NCBI GenBank assembly: GCA_022711595.1
Contig: JAKLET010000007.1
Location: forward strand, 1 to 64,000
Length of the DNA: 64,000 nucleotides
Reading direction: 5' to 3'
From: Deltaproteobacteria bacterium
GTDB taxonomy: Bacteria; Desulfobacterota; Syntrophorhabdia; Syntrophorhabdales; Syntrophorhabdaceae
Made by a program: the position numbers and the translations under genes. How positions within the stretch are numbered: the stretch's first letter is position 1; every line of letters starts with the position of its first letter. Below, in pieces: positions 41,787-52,392 of the stretch. Below the pieces are notes generated by a model. The model did no database searches. It was not told the origin of the DNA and worked only from the letters and a program-made list of their open reading frames with translations.

Positions 41787-43184
41787 ATGTATTTCGATCT
41801 CAATTATGTCATTGAGCAGGTAGGGAAAGAAAAAGGGATACCGAAAGAGACCATCATCGAGGCCCTCGAAGAGGCCATTCTTTCGGCGTCAAAGAAAAAA
41901 TACGGCAGTCATCTTGACCTTGAGGCGCACTACAACGAGGAGCTTGGAGAGATCGAGGTGTTCCAGTTCAAGACCGTGGTGGAAGAGATCAAGGAGCCCG
42001 ACATGGAGATAGGCGAAGAAGACGCCAAACACCATGATCCCGACTGCCTGATCGGCGACGCCATCGGCATCAAGCTTGACACGTCATCGCTGGGGCGCAT
42101 CGCCGCACAGACCGCCAAGCAGATCATTATCCAGAAAGTGCGCAACGCCGAGAGCGATGTCATATACAACGAATATAAGGGCAAAAAGAACGAGATCATC
42201 ACCGGGGTCATACAAAGGGTCGAAAAGAACCATTATATAGTGAACCTGGGGAGGACCGAGGCTCTTTTGCCTTTCAAGGAAGTGATACCGGGGGAGACAT
42301 ACCGTCAGAGGGAACGCGTCAAGGGCCTGATCCTTGATGTGGAGAAGGGCCAGAAGGGATGCATGATACTCATGTCGAGGACGCATCCCGGTTTTCTCAT
42401 GAAGCTCTTTGATCTCGAGGTGCCTGAGATCCAGGAAGGCATTATCAAGATCATGGGGGCGGCAAGGGAGCCGGGAGAGCGGGCGAAGATATCGGTTTAC
42501 AGCGAAGACCCGGATATCGATCCCATCGGGGCCTGTGTAGGCGTCAAAGGGTCGAGGGTCCAGAGCATTGTTCAGGAGCTCAGGGGAGAGAAGATAGACA
42601 TCATCCCCTTCAGCAAGGACATCGCGAAGTTTGTATGCAACACGCTTGCCCCTGCCCGCGTTTCAAAGGTCTATATCAACGAAGAAGAGCATTCGATGGA
42701 GGTCATCGTCAATGACGACCAGCTCTCCCTCGCCATAGGCAAGAAAGGACAGAATGTCCGCCTTGCTTCAAAGCTGACAAGCTGGAAGATAGATATCAGC
42801 AGTGAGTCGGAGGTGGAAAAAACATCGAAGAAGGTCATAGATGAGCTTATCGAAAACCTCAAGATAAGCGAGATACTGGCACGCATACTCCATGACGAGT
42901 ATCTGCGTGACGCCAAGGACATCGCCAAGCTGACGCCGGAGGAGCTGAACAAGATCACCAGCATATCCGTGGAGGATTGCAGGCGGATCATCGAAGAGGC
43001 AAAGGCCGTCATGGCCCGTCAGGCGCGCGAGGCAGAAGAGAACAAAGAGGCAGAAGAGAACAAAGAGGCAGAAGAGAACAAAGAAACCGGAGAAGGGGAA
43101 GAGACTGCCGAAGAAGCGCCCGCTCAGGAGCCGCAGGAAACAGAGACAAAACAGGGCGAAGAGGACACTCCGGTCGTTGAATAA
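41787..43184 (+). CDS. nusA: Transcription termination/antitermination factor NusA
   Basis: A 465-residue NusA: N-terminal polymerase-binding domain (FDLNYVIEQVGKEKGIPKE), S1 domain (about 130-200), then two KH domains (IGACVGVKGSRVQSIVQEL and DDQLSLAIGKKGQNVRLASK). A helix-hairpin-like segment follows and then an acidic tail of about 55 residues that holds three exact copies of a six-residue repeat. The tail replaces the acidic repeats found in some other NusA proteins. It precedes infB directly; ylxR and ylxQ, often found between them, are absent. Confidence 0.96.
   Translation: MYFDLNYVIEQVGKEKGIPKETIIEALEEAILSASKKKYGSHLDLEAHYNEELGEIEVFQFKTVVEEIKEPDMEIGEEDAKHHDPDCLIGDAIGIKLDTSSLGRIAAQTAKQIIIQKVRNAESDVIYNEYKGKKNEIITGVIQRVEKNHYIVNLGRTEALLPFKEVIPGETYRQRERVKGLILDVEKGQKGCMILMSRTHPGFLMKLFDLEVPEIQEGIIKIMGAAREPGERAKISVYSEDPDIDPIGACVGVKGSRVQSIVQELRGEKIDIIPFSKDIAKFVCNTLAPARVSKVYINEEEHSMEVIVNDDQLSLAIGKKGQNVRLASKLTSWKIDISSESEVEKTSKKVIDELIENLKISEILARILHDEYLRDAKDIAKLTPEELNKITSISVEDCRRIIEEAKAVMARQAREAEENKEAEENKEAEENKETGEGEETAEEAPAQEPQETETKQGEEDTPVVE
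43032..43085 (+). repeat. Tandem 18-nt repeat inside nusA
   Basis: Three tandem copies of an 18-nt unit (GCAGAAGAGAACAAAGAG) differ by only one base at the end of the third. They encode AEENKE repeats in the acidic C-terminal tail. Such units can change copy number by slippage without breaking the frame. Confidence 0.95.
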
Positions 43185-43213
43185 TTGTTTCAGGGAGCGA
43201 GGAAGGATCAGGA

Positions 43214-45799
43214 ATGACGAAAATCAAGATTACGGCCCTCACCGATAAGGCAAGCGACGACGAAATACTGGCGAAGCTCAAGAAGATCGGTGTGAAGATC
43301 AAAGACAGGCCCAGAGACGACGAAGCGCATGCAGAAGTAAAGGAGCAGGCGCCCGCGGCCGGGGAGACACTCGTTGAGACAAGGGTCGCTTCCACTATTA
43401 TCAGGCGAAGGGTACAGCCTCCTCCAAAACCAAAAGAAGAACCGAAGGAAGAGCCGAAGGCTCCCGTAGAAGAAAAGAAGACGCAGGCCCCGCCGCCCGC
43501 CAGGACACTTTCGAAAAAGAAGGGCGCGGAAACCGCCCGCGAAGAAGAGGGTGAAACCGGAAAGGCAGCAAAAAGGAAGATACCTGAAGACCTCCATGTT
43601 CACATTGAGGAAAGGGCCCCCGAGGAAACCCGGGAGCAAGCAAAAGAGGCCGTCCTTACGGAGGAAGACAAGGCACCCAAGGGTGACATAGAACATATCG
43701 CTGAAGAAAAAGAGAAAGAGATAACAAAGGTCCTCGAAGAAGCTTACAAGCAGGATCTTGAGAAGGATTTTACACAGGCGGTAGGCGGTGAAGGCGAACC
43801 TGAGCGTCAGAAGAAAAAGACCGAAAAGCTCCTCAAGAAGATCGAGGAGCAGGAGATAGAGGAATCCAAGGAAAAGAAAAAAGGTGTCCTGAAAAGAAAG
43901 GTTGTCATAAAAGAAGAAGACCTTTACTCATTCAGAAGACAGAGACCGAAAACGGGCGCCTTTCGGAAAGATAAACGCGACAGGGGTTCCGACAGACGAT
44001 TTGAAGAGGAAAAGAAGCCCGATGTAAAGGTTGCCAGGCGTGTCGTAAAGGTCAGTGACGAGATCACCGTCGGGGAGCTTGCCAAGAGGATGAACGTCAA
44101 GGCCCAGGACATAATCGTAAAGCTTTTGCCGCTCGGCGTTATGGCGACGGTGAACAAGACGATTGATTATGACACGGCATATATTGCCGCAACTGAGTTC
44201 GGTTTCGAGGTGGAAAAGATCGTTTCCATTGAGGAAGAGTTTTTTGCCCGGGAAGAGGAGGAAAAGGACAGCCAGGAGAACCTCCAGCCGAGGTCGCCAG
44301 TTGTTACCATCATGGGACACGTCGACCACGGCAAAACGCTCCTTCTCGACACGATACGGGACACCAATGTGGCCGAGCGGGAGGCGGGCGGCATCACCCA
44401 GCATATCGGGGCCTACAAGGTCAATGTGGACGGCAAGCAGATCGTCTTTGTCGATACGCCGGGCCATGAGGCATTTACCGCAATGCGTGCCAGAGGTGCC
44501 CTTGTCACTGATATAGTCATCCTCGTGGTCGCAGCCGACGACGGGGTCATGCCTCAGACCGTAGAAGCAATAAACCACGCACGCAATGCCGGGGTCCCCA
44601 TTATTGTCGCGATCAACAAGATCGACAAGCAGAACGCCAACATCGACAAGGTCACAAAGGAGCTTGCCGAACAGAGCCTGATGCCCGAGGAATGGGGCGG
44701 CACGACTCTTTTCGCGAAGATCTCGGCGAAGAAGAAGGAAGGCATTAAGGAATTATTGGAACTCATCGTCCTGCAGGCCGAGATGCTCGAACTCAAGGCG
44801 AACCCGGACAAGCTTGCCAGGGGCACTGTCATAGAGAGCGAACTCGACAAGGGGCACGGGCCTATCGGCACCGTCATCATCCAGGAGGGTACTCTCAAGA
44901 TACAGGACCCCTTCATCTCGGGAATGACCTTTGGACGCGTCCGCGCCATGCTGGATGACAAGGGCGCAAGGATACAGGCCGCACCGCCGGCCACCCCGGT
45001 TCTCGTTGTTGGTTTTCAGGATGTTCCCCATGGCGGCGACCGCTTTATCGTCACAACGGAAGAGCGCTACGCCAAGGAACTTTCAAAGTTCAGGCAGGAA
45101 AGACTGCGCGAGAAAGAGGCCTTGAAGAGCGCCAGGACCACCCTGGAAGATCTCTATTCAAAGATAGGGGAAACAGAGAAGGTCTTCCTCAACGTCATAG
45201 TAAAGGGCGATGTCCGCGGTACCATCGATGCCATCGTGGAGGCCCTGAAAAAGATGTCAACCGATGCCGTCGAGGTGCAGATAACCCACAGCGGTGTCGG
45301 GGCCATTACTGAAACGGACGTGAACCTCGCCATGGCGTCGGGTTCCATTGTTATCGGTTTCAACGTGAGACCTGTCGCGAAAGCCCAGGTGCTGGCGGAA
45401 CAGGAAAAGATCGAGATCAGGACCTATTCCATAATTTATGAAATGATAGATGACGTGAAGAAGGCCATGGAAGGCATGCTGGCGCCGAAAATAGTAGAGG
45501 TCATCATCGGCAAGGTGGAGGTGCGCAAGATATATTCCGTTTCCCGGATAGGTATAATCGCCGGGTCGTATGTGACGGAAGGAAGGGTGTCGCGCAATTC
45601 CATCGCCAGGGTCCTTCGCGGGGGTAAGATACTTCACACGGGCAAGATCGCTTCACTGAAACGTTTCAAGGACGATGCGAAGGAAGTGCAGTCCGGGTAT
45701 GAATGCGGCATCTCGCTTGAGGATTTCAATGATATACAGGAAGGGGATGTACTCGAATTCTTTGTCGAAGAAAAAGAAAGACAGACCCTTGACGGTTAA
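43214..45799 (+). CDS. infB: Translation initiation factor IF-2
   Basis: An 861-residue IF-2. A Lys/Glu-rich N-terminal region of about 270 residues precedes the IF2N domain ([21 protein letters not shown]) and the G domain with GHVDHGKT (368-375), DTPGHE and NKID. Domains II-IV follow ([27 protein letters not shown], then the C-terminal fMet-tRNA-binding barrel). It recruits initiator tRNA to the 30S subunit. It starts 29 bp after nusA. Confidence 0.97.
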   Translation: MTKIKITALTDKASDDEILAKLKKIGVKIKDRPRDDEAHAEVKEQAPAAGETLVETRVASTIIRRRVQPPPKPKEEPKEEPKAPVEEKKTQAPPPARTLSKKKGAETAREEEGETGKAAKRKIPEDLHVHIEERAPEETREQAKEAVLTEEDKAPKGDIEHIAEEKEKEITKVLEEAYKQDLEKDFTQAVGGEGEPERQKKKTEKLLKKIEEQEIEESKEKKKGVLKRKVVIKEEDLYSFRRQRPKTGAFRKDKRDRGSDRRFEEEKKPDVKVARRVVKVSDEITVGELAKRMNVKAQDIIVKLLPLGVMATVNKTIDYDTAYIAATEFGFEVEKIVSIEEEFFAREEEEKDSQENLQPRSPVVTIMGHVDHGKTLLLDTIRDTNVAEREAGGITQHIGAYKVNVDGKQIVFVDTPGHEAFTAMRARGALVTDIVILVVAADDGVMPQTVEAINHARNAGVPIIVAINKIDKQNANIDKVTKELAEQSLMPEEWGGTTLFAKISAKKKEGIKELLELIVLQAEMLELKANPDKLARGTVIESELDKGHGPIGTVIIQEGTLKIQDPFISGMTFGRVRAMLDDKGARIQAAPPATPVLVVGFQDVPHGGDRFIVTTEERYAKELSKFRQERLREKEALKSARTTLEDLYSKIGETEKVFLNVIVKGDVRGTIDAIVEALKKMSTDAVEVQITHSGVGAITETDVNLAMASGSIVIGFNVRPVAKAQVLAEQEKIEIRTYSIIYEMIDDVKKAMEGMLAPKIVEVIIGKVEVRKIYSVSRIGIIAGSYVTEGRVSRNSIARVLRGGKILHTGKIASLKRFKDDAKEVQSGYECGISLEDFNDIQEGDVLEFFVEEKERQTLDG

Positions 45800-45804
45800 A
45801 CGTT

Positions 45805-46104
45805 ATGGTAGTTGGTGTGTCCCGCGTCGATCTCTTTTTTCCTGAAAATCACTCTCTCAAAGACAAAAGGCAGATGCTGAAGAAAGTGATCGAGAAGACA
45901 CGGGCCAGGTTTAACATTTCGGTAATAGAAGTGGAACAGTCCAACCTGTGGCAAAGGGCCAGGATCGGTTTTGCCGTTGCCGGCGTCAGGCAGGACCATG
46001 TGAACAAGGTAATAGAGAACGTTCACGGATTTATCGAGGAGCTTTACCTTGGGGAGGTCATAGACACTTCGACGGAGATCATCGTTATAGGGGACAGGAT
46101 ATGA
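45805..46104 (+). CDS. ylxP: DUF503 family protein YlxP
   Basis: A 99-residue protein with the DUF503 pattern VVGVSRVDLFFPENHSLKDK, RQMLKKVIEKTRARFNISV and QRARIGFAVAG. It is commonly encoded between infB and rbfA; its function is not established, with a link to ribosome biogenesis inferred from context. It overlaps rbfA by 4 bp (ATGA). Confidence 0.92.
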   Translation: MVVGVSRVDLFFPENHSLKDKRQMLKKVIEKTRARFNISVIEVEQSNLWQRARIGFAVAGVRQDHVNKVIENVHGFIEELYLGEVIDTSTEIIVIGDRI

Positions 46105-46454
46105 GATATCGCCGCCTCCGTGTCCAGGACCTGCTCCGCGAGGAGATCTCGCTGATCATCCAGCGCGAGATCAGGGACCCGGGATTGGGGTTCATAACGA
46201 TAATCGATGTTCAGATGAGCGAGGACCTCAAGGTCGCCAAGGTACATTTTTCGATATACGGCAGTGACGAGGAGAAGGAAAAGACCATTGAGGCACTGAA
46301 GCGTTCCAGGGGTTATATCAAGTTCCTGCTGGGGAAACGGGTGAAGCTGAGATATATGCCTGAACTGATCTTTATGCTCGACGATTCTCTCGAGAAGATC
46401 AGCAGGATCGAGGAGATCTTCAAGAAGGAGGCCCATGACGGCGAAGATGGATAA
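46101..46454 (+). CDS. rbfA: 30S ribosome-binding factor RbfA
   Basis: A 117-residue KH-type protein that helps 16S rRNA 5' processing and cold adaptation. Marks are RVQDLLREEISLIIQREI, DPGLGFITIIDVQMSEDLKVA and LRYMPELIFMLDDSLE. ATG 46101 overlaps the ylxP stop; a longer in-frame ORF from 45948 lies within ylxP and is discarded. Its 3' end overlaps the next gene by 20 bp. Confidence 0.94.
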   Translation: MRYRRLRVQDLLREEISLIIQREIRDPGLGFITIIDVQMSEDLKVAKVHFSIYGSDEEKEKTIEALKRSRGYIKFLLGKRVKLRYMPELIFMLDDSLEKISRIEEIFKKEAHDGEDG

Positions 46455-47385
46455 GCTCATCAGGGAAGGGCGAACCTTTTTTATCACAAGCCATATCGAC
46501 CCTGACGGCGATGCCATAGGCTCCGCGTTTGCCCTTGCCTGGTTCCTTGAAGATCTTGACAGGCAGGCCACGGTCTATCTGAAGGATACCGTTCCATACC
46601 GGTACGATTTTCTCCCAAAACCCCGGGGGCTTGTCCATACCATTCCCGACAGGGAGGCATATGACACGGTTTTCGTTCTCGACTGCGGGAGTTTTTTCCG
46701 GGTCGGTGACGGTCATGAAAGGATTGCGGCCATGGGGCCCGTTGTCAATATCGACCATCATGATACGAACGATCGTTTCGGCCGCGTGAACCTTGTCGAT
46801 ACGGATGCATCGTCAACAGGAGAGATCATTTACCGGATCCTGAGGTCCATGAAGGCCGATCTCAACCATAACATCGCTGTAAATCTCTATACAGCGGTCT
46901 TTACCGACACTGGTTCGCTCCGATATGACAATGCGAGCGCGGCGGCCTTCAGGATATGCGAGGAGATGGTCAGGGCCGGCGTTGACCCCGGCCGTGTGGC
47001 GGCGATGATCTATGAGAGCCATCCCAAGGAAAGATTCCTCCTCCTTGGTGAGGTCCTGCGCACATTAAGGACCTTCGGCGATGACAGGATAGCAGTCGCA
47101 AACGTGACGGAAGAGATGTTCCGGGCAACCGGGACAAACAGAGAATTTACCGACGGTTTTGTCGAATATATCAAGCAGATACGCGGCGTCGAGGTGGCCG
47201 TCCTTTTGCGTGAAATCGGTCCGGAAAGCTACAAGATAAGCATGCGCGGAAAGGGAACCGTTGACGTGGCTGCCGTATGCAACGGATTCGGAGGCGGGGG
47301 GCACAAGAACGCGGCGGGATGCCGCATCGAAGGCGCCATCTCTGAGGTGGAAAAGAAACTGCTCGATGCCATGGGCATAAAATGA
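46435..47385 (+). CDS. nrnA: DHH phosphoesterase NrnA (nano-RNase / pAp phosphatase)
   Basis: A 316-residue DHH/DHHA1 enzyme. Motifs: SHIDPDGDAIGSA, FVLDCG, the DHH triad Asp107-His108-His109 in VNIDHHDT, DTGSLRYDN, and the DHHA1 signature GFGGGGHKNAAG near the C-terminus. It degrades very short RNAs and may dephosphorylate pAp. AAGGAGG precedes ATG 46435 inside rbfA. This position between rbfA and truB is common in many bacteria. Confidence 0.94.
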   Translation: MTAKMDKLIREGRTFFITSHIDPDGDAIGSAFALAWFLEDLDRQATVYLKDTVPYRYDFLPKPRGLVHTIPDREAYDTVFVLDCGSFFRVGDGHERIAAMGPVVNIDHHDTNDRFGRVNLVDTDASSTGEIIYRILRSMKADLNHNIAVNLYTAVFTDTGSLRYDNASAAAFRICEEMVRAGVDPGRVAAMIYESHPKERFLLLGEVLRTLRTFGDDRIAVANVTEEMFRATGTNREFTDGFVEYIKQIRGVEVAVLLREIGPESYKISMRGKGTVDVAAVCNGFGGGGHKNAAGCRIEGAISEVEKKLLDAMGIK

Positions 47386-47423
47386 CATATACAGGCGGAT
47401 TGCCTGGATAAAACGGGAAATTT

Positions 47424-48314
47424 ATGGATATGAACGGATTTTTAATAATCGACAAGAAAGCGGGGATGTCTTCCTACGACGTGATAAGAAGGCTCAAAAG
47501 GCTCCGCAAATTCAAAAAGATAGGCTATATCGGCACACTTGACCGCAACGCGACAGGGATCCTGCCGGTTGCCGTCAACGAAGGGGTGAAGCTCATCCCT
47601 TTCCTGGAAAACGTTGAAAAGGAATACCGGGCGAAAATTCTTCTCGGAGTTACCACAGAAACGCAGGACATAGAGGGAAAAGTGCTTTCCGAGACCCCGA
47701 CGGAGCCTTTCGACAGGCAGGTTATCGAAGACATTCTCAAAGGCTACCTGGGGAAGATAACACAGCGGGTACCTGTCTATTCATCAAAAAAAGTGAACAG
47801 GAAACCACTTTATAAGTGGGCGCGCAGCGGGGTGGCCGTGGAACCACCGGTGAAGGAAGTGGAGATATTCAATATCACCCTTCTTGATTACACGCACCCC
47901 TATGCAGACGTTCAGGTGGCCTGTTCTAAAGGGACATACATCAGGGCCCTGGCCAGCGATCTCGGAGAGAAGCTCGGCTGCGGGGCAACGCTCTTTACGC
48001 TGAAGCGGACGAAACAGGGGGATTTCACCGAAAACATGGGTATCGATATTGATTATTTCAAAATCGAGCAAGACCTGTTAAACTATCTATTGCCTCTGGA
48101 AAAGGTTTTGCAGTCTTCACGGGGTATGATCGTGGAAACTACTCTGGAGAGGTTTTTAAGACACGGGATGCCGGTACCGATCACCGGCAATGCTAAAGAC
48201 TGGAGGCACGGTGAAGTTGCGAGGCTCTTCAGCAAAGAAGGGAAGCTGATCGGCATAGGTATGGCGGACCTTGGTTCGAAAACGATAAAAATTAAGCGAT
48301 TGATCAATTATTAA
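47424..48314 (+). CDS. truB: tRNA pseudouridine-55 synthase TruB
   Basis: A 296-residue TruB. The N-terminal [20 protein letters not shown] leads to the catalytic motif [13 protein letters not shown] with Asp40. [11 protein letters not shown] and [19 protein letters not shown] are further family marks, and a PUA-like C-terminal region follows. It modifies U55 in the T-loop of tRNAs. The active-site loop reads DRNATG where DPLATG is usual, without loss of a key residue. Confidence 0.95.
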   Translation: MDMNGFLIIDKKAGMSSYDVIRRLKRLRKFKKIGYIGTLDRNATGILPVAVNEGVKLIPFLENVEKEYRAKILLGVTTETQDIEGKVLSETPTEPFDRQVIEDILKGYLGKITQRVPVYSSKKVNRKPLYKWARSGVAVEPPVKEVEIFNITLLDYTHPYADVQVACSKGTYIRALASDLGEKLGCGATLFTLKRTKQGDFTENMGIDIDYFKIEQDLLNYLLPLEKVLQSSRGMIVETTLERFLRHGMPVPITGNAKDWRHGEVARLFSKEGKLIGIGMADLGSKTIKIKRLINY

Positions 48315-48324
48315 GGAGGAATAC

Positions 48325-48594
48325 ATGCCACTCAACAATGAACGGAAAAAGTCCATAATCGAGGATTTCAAGACCCACGATAATGACACCGGTTCACCGG
48401 AGGTCCAGATCGCCCTTCTCACGGAGAGGATCAAGTCCCTGACGGAACATTTCAAGAGGTTTTCAAAGGATCACAATTCACGAAGGGGCCTTCTGGTTCT
48501 CGTCGGGAGCCGCAGAAGGCTCCTCAACTATCTGAAAGAGAAGAATGTGGACCGCTATAAAAAGGTCGTCGAAAGACTCGGCCTGAGAAAATAA
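48325..48594 (+). CDS. rpsO: 30S ribosomal protein S15
   Basis: An 89-residue S15 of exact family length. Marks are [39 protein letters not shown] and a C-terminal [10 protein letters not shown]. It binds 16S rRNA early in 30S assembly. AAGGAGG precedes ATG 48325. It is followed by pnp, the usual pairing. Confidence 0.97.
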   Translation: MPLNNERKKSIIEDFKTHDNDTGSPEVQIALLTERIKSLTEHFKRFSKDHNSRRGLLVLVGSRRRLLNYLKEKNVDRYKKVVERLGLRK

Positions 48595-48612
48595 AGGAAT
48601 AATAGGAAAAAT

Positions 48613-50694
48613 ATGGAAGAAAATATATCTATCGAATTTGCGGGTCGACCGCTTACCATCAGTACGGGGGGTCTTGCCAAGCAGGCGGACGGAAGTGTTA
48701 TTGCTCGTTACGGGGACACCGTTGTTCTTGTAACAGCGGTTGCAGAGAAGGAAGAGCGGGACAAGGATTTCCTGCCCCTTACGGTCAACTACCAGGAGAT
48801 GTCGTATGCGGCAGGCAAGTTCCCGGGCGGTTTTTTCAAAAGGGAAGGACGGCCGACTACCAGGGAGATACTCACGTCACGGCTTATCGACAGGCCGTTG
48901 AGGCCTCTTTTCCCCAAGGGCTGGAGGTATGAGACGCAGGTCATCTCAACGGTTCTTTCTGCTGACCAGGACAACGATCCCGGTATTTTAAGCCTCGTGG
49001 GCGCATCATGTGCGGTCACCATATCTGATATACCCTTTGAGGGGCCCTTCGCGGGAGTGAAGGTGGGAAGGATCAACGGGGTTCTCGTTGCCAACCCGAC
49101 CTTTCCAGAGCTCGCAGACAGCGATATCGACATCGTCGTCACGGGAACCCGTGACGCCATCATCATGGTGGAAGGCGAAGCGAATTTTGTGAAAGGCACG
49201 GATCTCATCGAGGCAATAGAATTCGGCCACAAGAGTATGATGCCGCTCATCGAGATGCAGGAGCAGCTGCGTGACAAGATCGGGAAACCGAAACGGCAGA
49301 TAAAAGTTGCCGAGGACCTCGAAGAAAGGAAAAAAGAGGTCCGCGATATCATCGGGAAAGACCTTATTGAAAGCTTTGCCGTAAAGGCCAAGCTGGAAAG
49401 ATACGAACGGCAGGACCAGATCCTGAAGGACCTCAAGACCCGTTATCCGGAAGAGGAAGAAAAGATCATTGCGAAAGCTTACGAGGATGTGACGAGAGAT
49501 CTCATGCGCGATCAACTCCTGTCCACGGGCAAAAGGATCGACGGGAGAGAGAGCAACGAGATCAGACAGATCTCCTGCATCGTCGGGGCGCTTCCCAGAA
49601 CACACGGATCGGCTGTTTTCACCCGCGGCGAGACGCAGGCGCTGGCTGTTACCACGTTCGGAACATCCGATGATGAACAGAAGATAGAATCCCTTCATGA
49701 GGGTGAGACTTATAAGACATTTTTGCTCCACTATAATTTCACGCCTTTCTCGGTAGGCGAGGTGTCCATGCTTCGCGGCCCGACACGGCGCGAGATCGGC
49801 CACGGCAATCTGGCGGAACGCGCCCTGACCCCCATCCTTCCGGAAAGGGAGGCATTCCCCTATACGATCAGGATCGTTTCCGAGATACTCGAGTCCAACG
49901 GTTCTTCCTCGATGGCTACGGTCTGCGGCGGGTGCCTGTCGCTCATGGACGCAGGCGTGCCGATCAAGGAGCCCGTTGCCGGTATAGCCATGGGACTTGT
50001 CAAGGAAGGTGACAGGGAGATCATTCTCTCTGATATCCTCGGAGATGAAGACCACCTGGGTGACATGGATTTCAAGATAGCCGGAACACGTGAAGGCGTC
50101 ACCGCCATTCAAATGGACATCAAGATCAGGGGGATCTCAAAGGAGACTATGGAAAAGGCGGTCGTTCAGGGCCAGCAGGGTGTCGGCAGGATACTCGACA
50201 TCATGGCGGGGACCATTGAAAAACCGCGGGAGGCCTTGTCACCATTTGCCCCCAGGATCTATACCATGACGATAAAGCCCGAGAAGATAAGGGAAGTCAT
50301 CGGCCCGGGCGGAAAGGTTATCAGGAGCATCATCGAGAGGACCGGCGTCAAGATCGACATTGATGATTCAGGCACTGTCAATATCGTATCGGTGGACGAG
50401 GAATCGGCGAACGCTGCGATCGAGATTGTCAAGTCGATCATTAAAGAGGTCGAGGTCGGCACGGTCTATACCGGCAAGGTGGTAAGGGTTCTCGATGCCG
50501 GTGCTATAGTTGAGCTCGGACCGAATATGGACGGTTTTTGCCACGTGAGCCAGCTTGACGAGAAGTTCGTGAAAAAGGCCTCTGATGTGGTTCACGAGGG
50601 TGATGAAATTACGGTAAAGGTCATCGGCGTGGAGGACAACGGCAGGATCAAACTGTCGAGAAAGGCTGTCCTGAAGGATCCGAGGGGACAGTAA
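48613..50694 (+). CDS. pnp: Polynucleotide phosphorylase
   Basis: A 693-residue PNPase: two RNase PH domains (AGKFPGGFFKREGRPTTREI and, in the second, FTPFSVGEVSMLRGPTRREI with GHGNLAERAL), an all-helical linker, then KH (IREVIGPGGKVIRSIIERTG) and S1 (VYTGKVVRVLDAGAIVELG) RNA-binding domains. It degrades RNA 3' to 5' using phosphate. Length and motifs are normal. Confidence 0.97.
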   Translation: MEENISIEFAGRPLTISTGGLAKQADGSVIARYGDTVVLVTAVAEKEERDKDFLPLTVNYQEMSYAAGKFPGGFFKREGRPTTREILTSRLIDRPLRPLFPKGWRYETQVISTVLSADQDNDPGILSLVGASCAVTISDIPFEGPFAGVKVGRINGVLVANPTFPELADSDIDIVVTGTRDAIIMVEGEANFVKGTDLIEAIEFGHKSMMPLIEMQEQLRDKIGKPKRQIKVAEDLEERKKEVRDIIGKDLIESFAVKAKLERYERQDQILKDLKTRYPEEEEKIIAKAYEDVTRDLMRDQLLSTGKRIDGRESNEIRQISCIVGALPRTHGSAVFTRGETQALAVTTFGTSDDEQKIESLHEGETYKTFLLHYNFTPFSVGEVSMLRGPTRREIGHGNLAERALTPILPEREAFPYTIRIVSEILESNGSSSMATVCGGCLSLMDAGVPIKEPVAGIAMGLVKEGDREIILSDILGDEDHLGDMDFKIAGTREGVTAIQMDIKIRGISKETMEKAVVQGQQGVGRILDIMAGTIEKPREALSPFAPRIYTMTIKPEKIREVIGPGGKVIRSIIERTGVKIDIDDSGTVNIVSVDEESANAAIEIVKSIIKEVEVGTVYTGKVVRVLDAGAIVELGPNMDGFCHVSQLDEKFVKKASDVVHEGDEITVKVIGVEDNGRIKLSRKAVLKDPRGQ

Positions 50695-50700
50695 AAGTAG

Positions 50701-51960
50701 ATGTATAAAAAGACCGTCCTTGATAACGGTATAACCGTTGTAACCGAGTCCATACCGTACTATTCGACGGTTTCCATAGGTATTTGGTGGAAGGCGGGGA
50801 GCCGTTATGAAACGGCTGCGATAAACGGAATCTCCCACTTCATAGAGCATATGATCTTCAAGGGGACCGAAAGGCGCAGCGCCTACGATATCGCCCGGGA
50901 GATCGATGCCATAGGAGGCACCATCAATGCCTTCACCGGCAGGGAATATACTTGTCTCTACGCTAGGGTCCTGCGAAAAGACATGAATATCGCCCTCGAT
51001 ATCCTCTCCGACATGTGCAAAAATTCCATTTTCAAAAACGATGACATAGAAAAGGAACGCTACGTTATCACCCAGGAGATCAAGATGATCGAGGACAACC
51101 CCGAGGAACTTATCTACGATATGTTCAACGCGTCCTATTTCAAGGGACATGCGCTTGGCATGCCCATCCTTGGCTGTGAGAAAAGCGTCGAAGGTTTGAC
51201 GGAAGGACAGTTGAAGGGCTATTTCAAAGACTATTACGGACCCGAGAAGGCCATCATCACCATTGCCGGAAGGGTGGATCACGACGACTGCGTCCGCCGG
51301 ATAGAAAAGTTTTTTGCAGGGCTTATCCGGGGCGAAGCGTCAAGCCGCGAGCTTGTGACCCCTGTCCCCGTTAGAGGGATCGATATCTATGAAAAAGACC
51401 TTGAGCATGTTTACCTGTGCATCGGCACCGACGGGGTTAGCCAGGTCGACCAGCGCAGGTACGTGCTTTATATCCTCAATGCCATCATGGGAGGCAGCAT
51501 GAGCTCCCATCTGTTCCAGGAGATCAGGGAACAGCGCGGCCTTGTCTATAACATTTATTCCTACGTCAATTGCTTTCATGATGCGGGCACCCTGGGCATC
51601 GCCACCTCCACTTCGCAGGAGTCAATCGGCGAGGTCCTGACCCTTATCAAGGAGGAGATACGGAGAATCAGGGACGAGGGAATAACCGACAGTGAACTGT
51701 CCTTTTCAAAGGAACACATCAAGGGCAACCTGTTTATTTCTCTTGAAGGTTCGGAGACCCGTATGGGGAGGCTTGCCAAGAATGAGATCTATTTCGGGGG
51801 GTATATAGCCCTCAAGGAAACGCTCCGGGAGATCGACCACATACGTAAGGAGGACGTTGCGGTCATTGCCCGGCAGATATTCGAGCGCCCAGGGGAGATC
51901 CCCTTGACAGTGCTTGGCAATGTCGACGGTGCTGCGGTTGAAAGCATATGGAAAAGATAG
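50701..51960 (+). CDS. M16 family zinc peptidase (processing-protease-like)
   Basis: A 419-residue peptidase with the inverted zinc motif HFIEH (His46, Glu49, His50) in [14 protein letters not shown] and the downstream Glu-containing [18 protein letters not shown]. The C-terminal half has the second M16 domain with [14 protein letters not shown]. Proteins of this type often follow pnp and rpsO; their substrates in bacteria are poorly known. It starts 6 bp after pnp and overlaps dut by 13 bp. Confidence 0.93.
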   Translation: MYKKTVLDNGITVVTESIPYYSTVSIGIWWKAGSRYETAAINGISHFIEHMIFKGTERRSAYDIAREIDAIGGTINAFTGREYTCLYARVLRKDMNIALDILSDMCKNSIFKNDDIEKERYVITQEIKMIEDNPEELIYDMFNASYFKGHALGMPILGCEKSVEGLTEGQLKGYFKDYYGPEKAIITIAGRVDHDDCVRRIEKFFAGLIRGEASSRELVTPVPVRGIDIYEKDLEHVYLCIGTDGVSQVDQRRYVLYILNAIMGGSMSSHLFQEIREQRGLVYNIYSYVNCFHDAGTLGIATSTSQESIGEVLTLIKEEIRRIRDEGITDSELSFSKEHIKGNLFISLEGSETRMGRLAKNEIYFGGYIALKETLREIDHIRKEDVAVIARQIFERPGEIPLTVLGNVDGAAVESIWKR

Positions 51961-52388
51961 ATGTACTTATAACAGTAAATGACGGTGCGACGGTCCCTGG
52001 CTACGCTACGGATCACTCGTCAGGGGTCGATCTGTGCGCCCTTCTTGATGGACCCATCATACTTGGACCCATGGAGAGGGCCCTTGTGCCTACGGGTATT
52101 TTCATAGGAATACCGGAGGGTTTCGAGGCAGAGGTGAGGCCGCGAAGCGGCATTGCCGTGAAGCACGGTGTGACAGTACTCAATACGCCGGGCACGATCG
52201 ACGCGGACTACCGGGGCGAGGTCAAGGTCATTCTCATCAATCTCGGAGAAAAACCCTTTGAAATAAGGAATGGGGACCGTATCGCCCAGATGGTCTTTAA
52301 AAGGCTGGCGCGGGTCGAGTGGAAACCTGTCGGAAGTCTGGACGATACAGGACGCGGCCAGGGAGGGTTCGGCTCGACGGGGGTGTAA
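51948..52388 (+). CDS. dut: Deoxyuridine triphosphatase
   Basis: A 146-residue trimeric dUTPase. The five motifs are present: [40 protein letters not shown] and [11 protein letters not shown] (flexible tail closing the active site). It removes dUTP and supplies dUMP. ATG 51948 lies inside the end of the M16 gene. Confidence 0.96.
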   Translation: MEKIDVLITVNDGATVPGYATDHSSGVDLCALLDGPIILGPMERALVPTGIFIGIPEGFEAEVRPRSGIAVKHGVTVLNTPGTIDADYRGEVKVILINLGEKPFEIRNGDRIAQMVFKRLARVEWKPVGSLDDTGRGQGGFGSTGV

Positions 52389-52392
52389 GGGG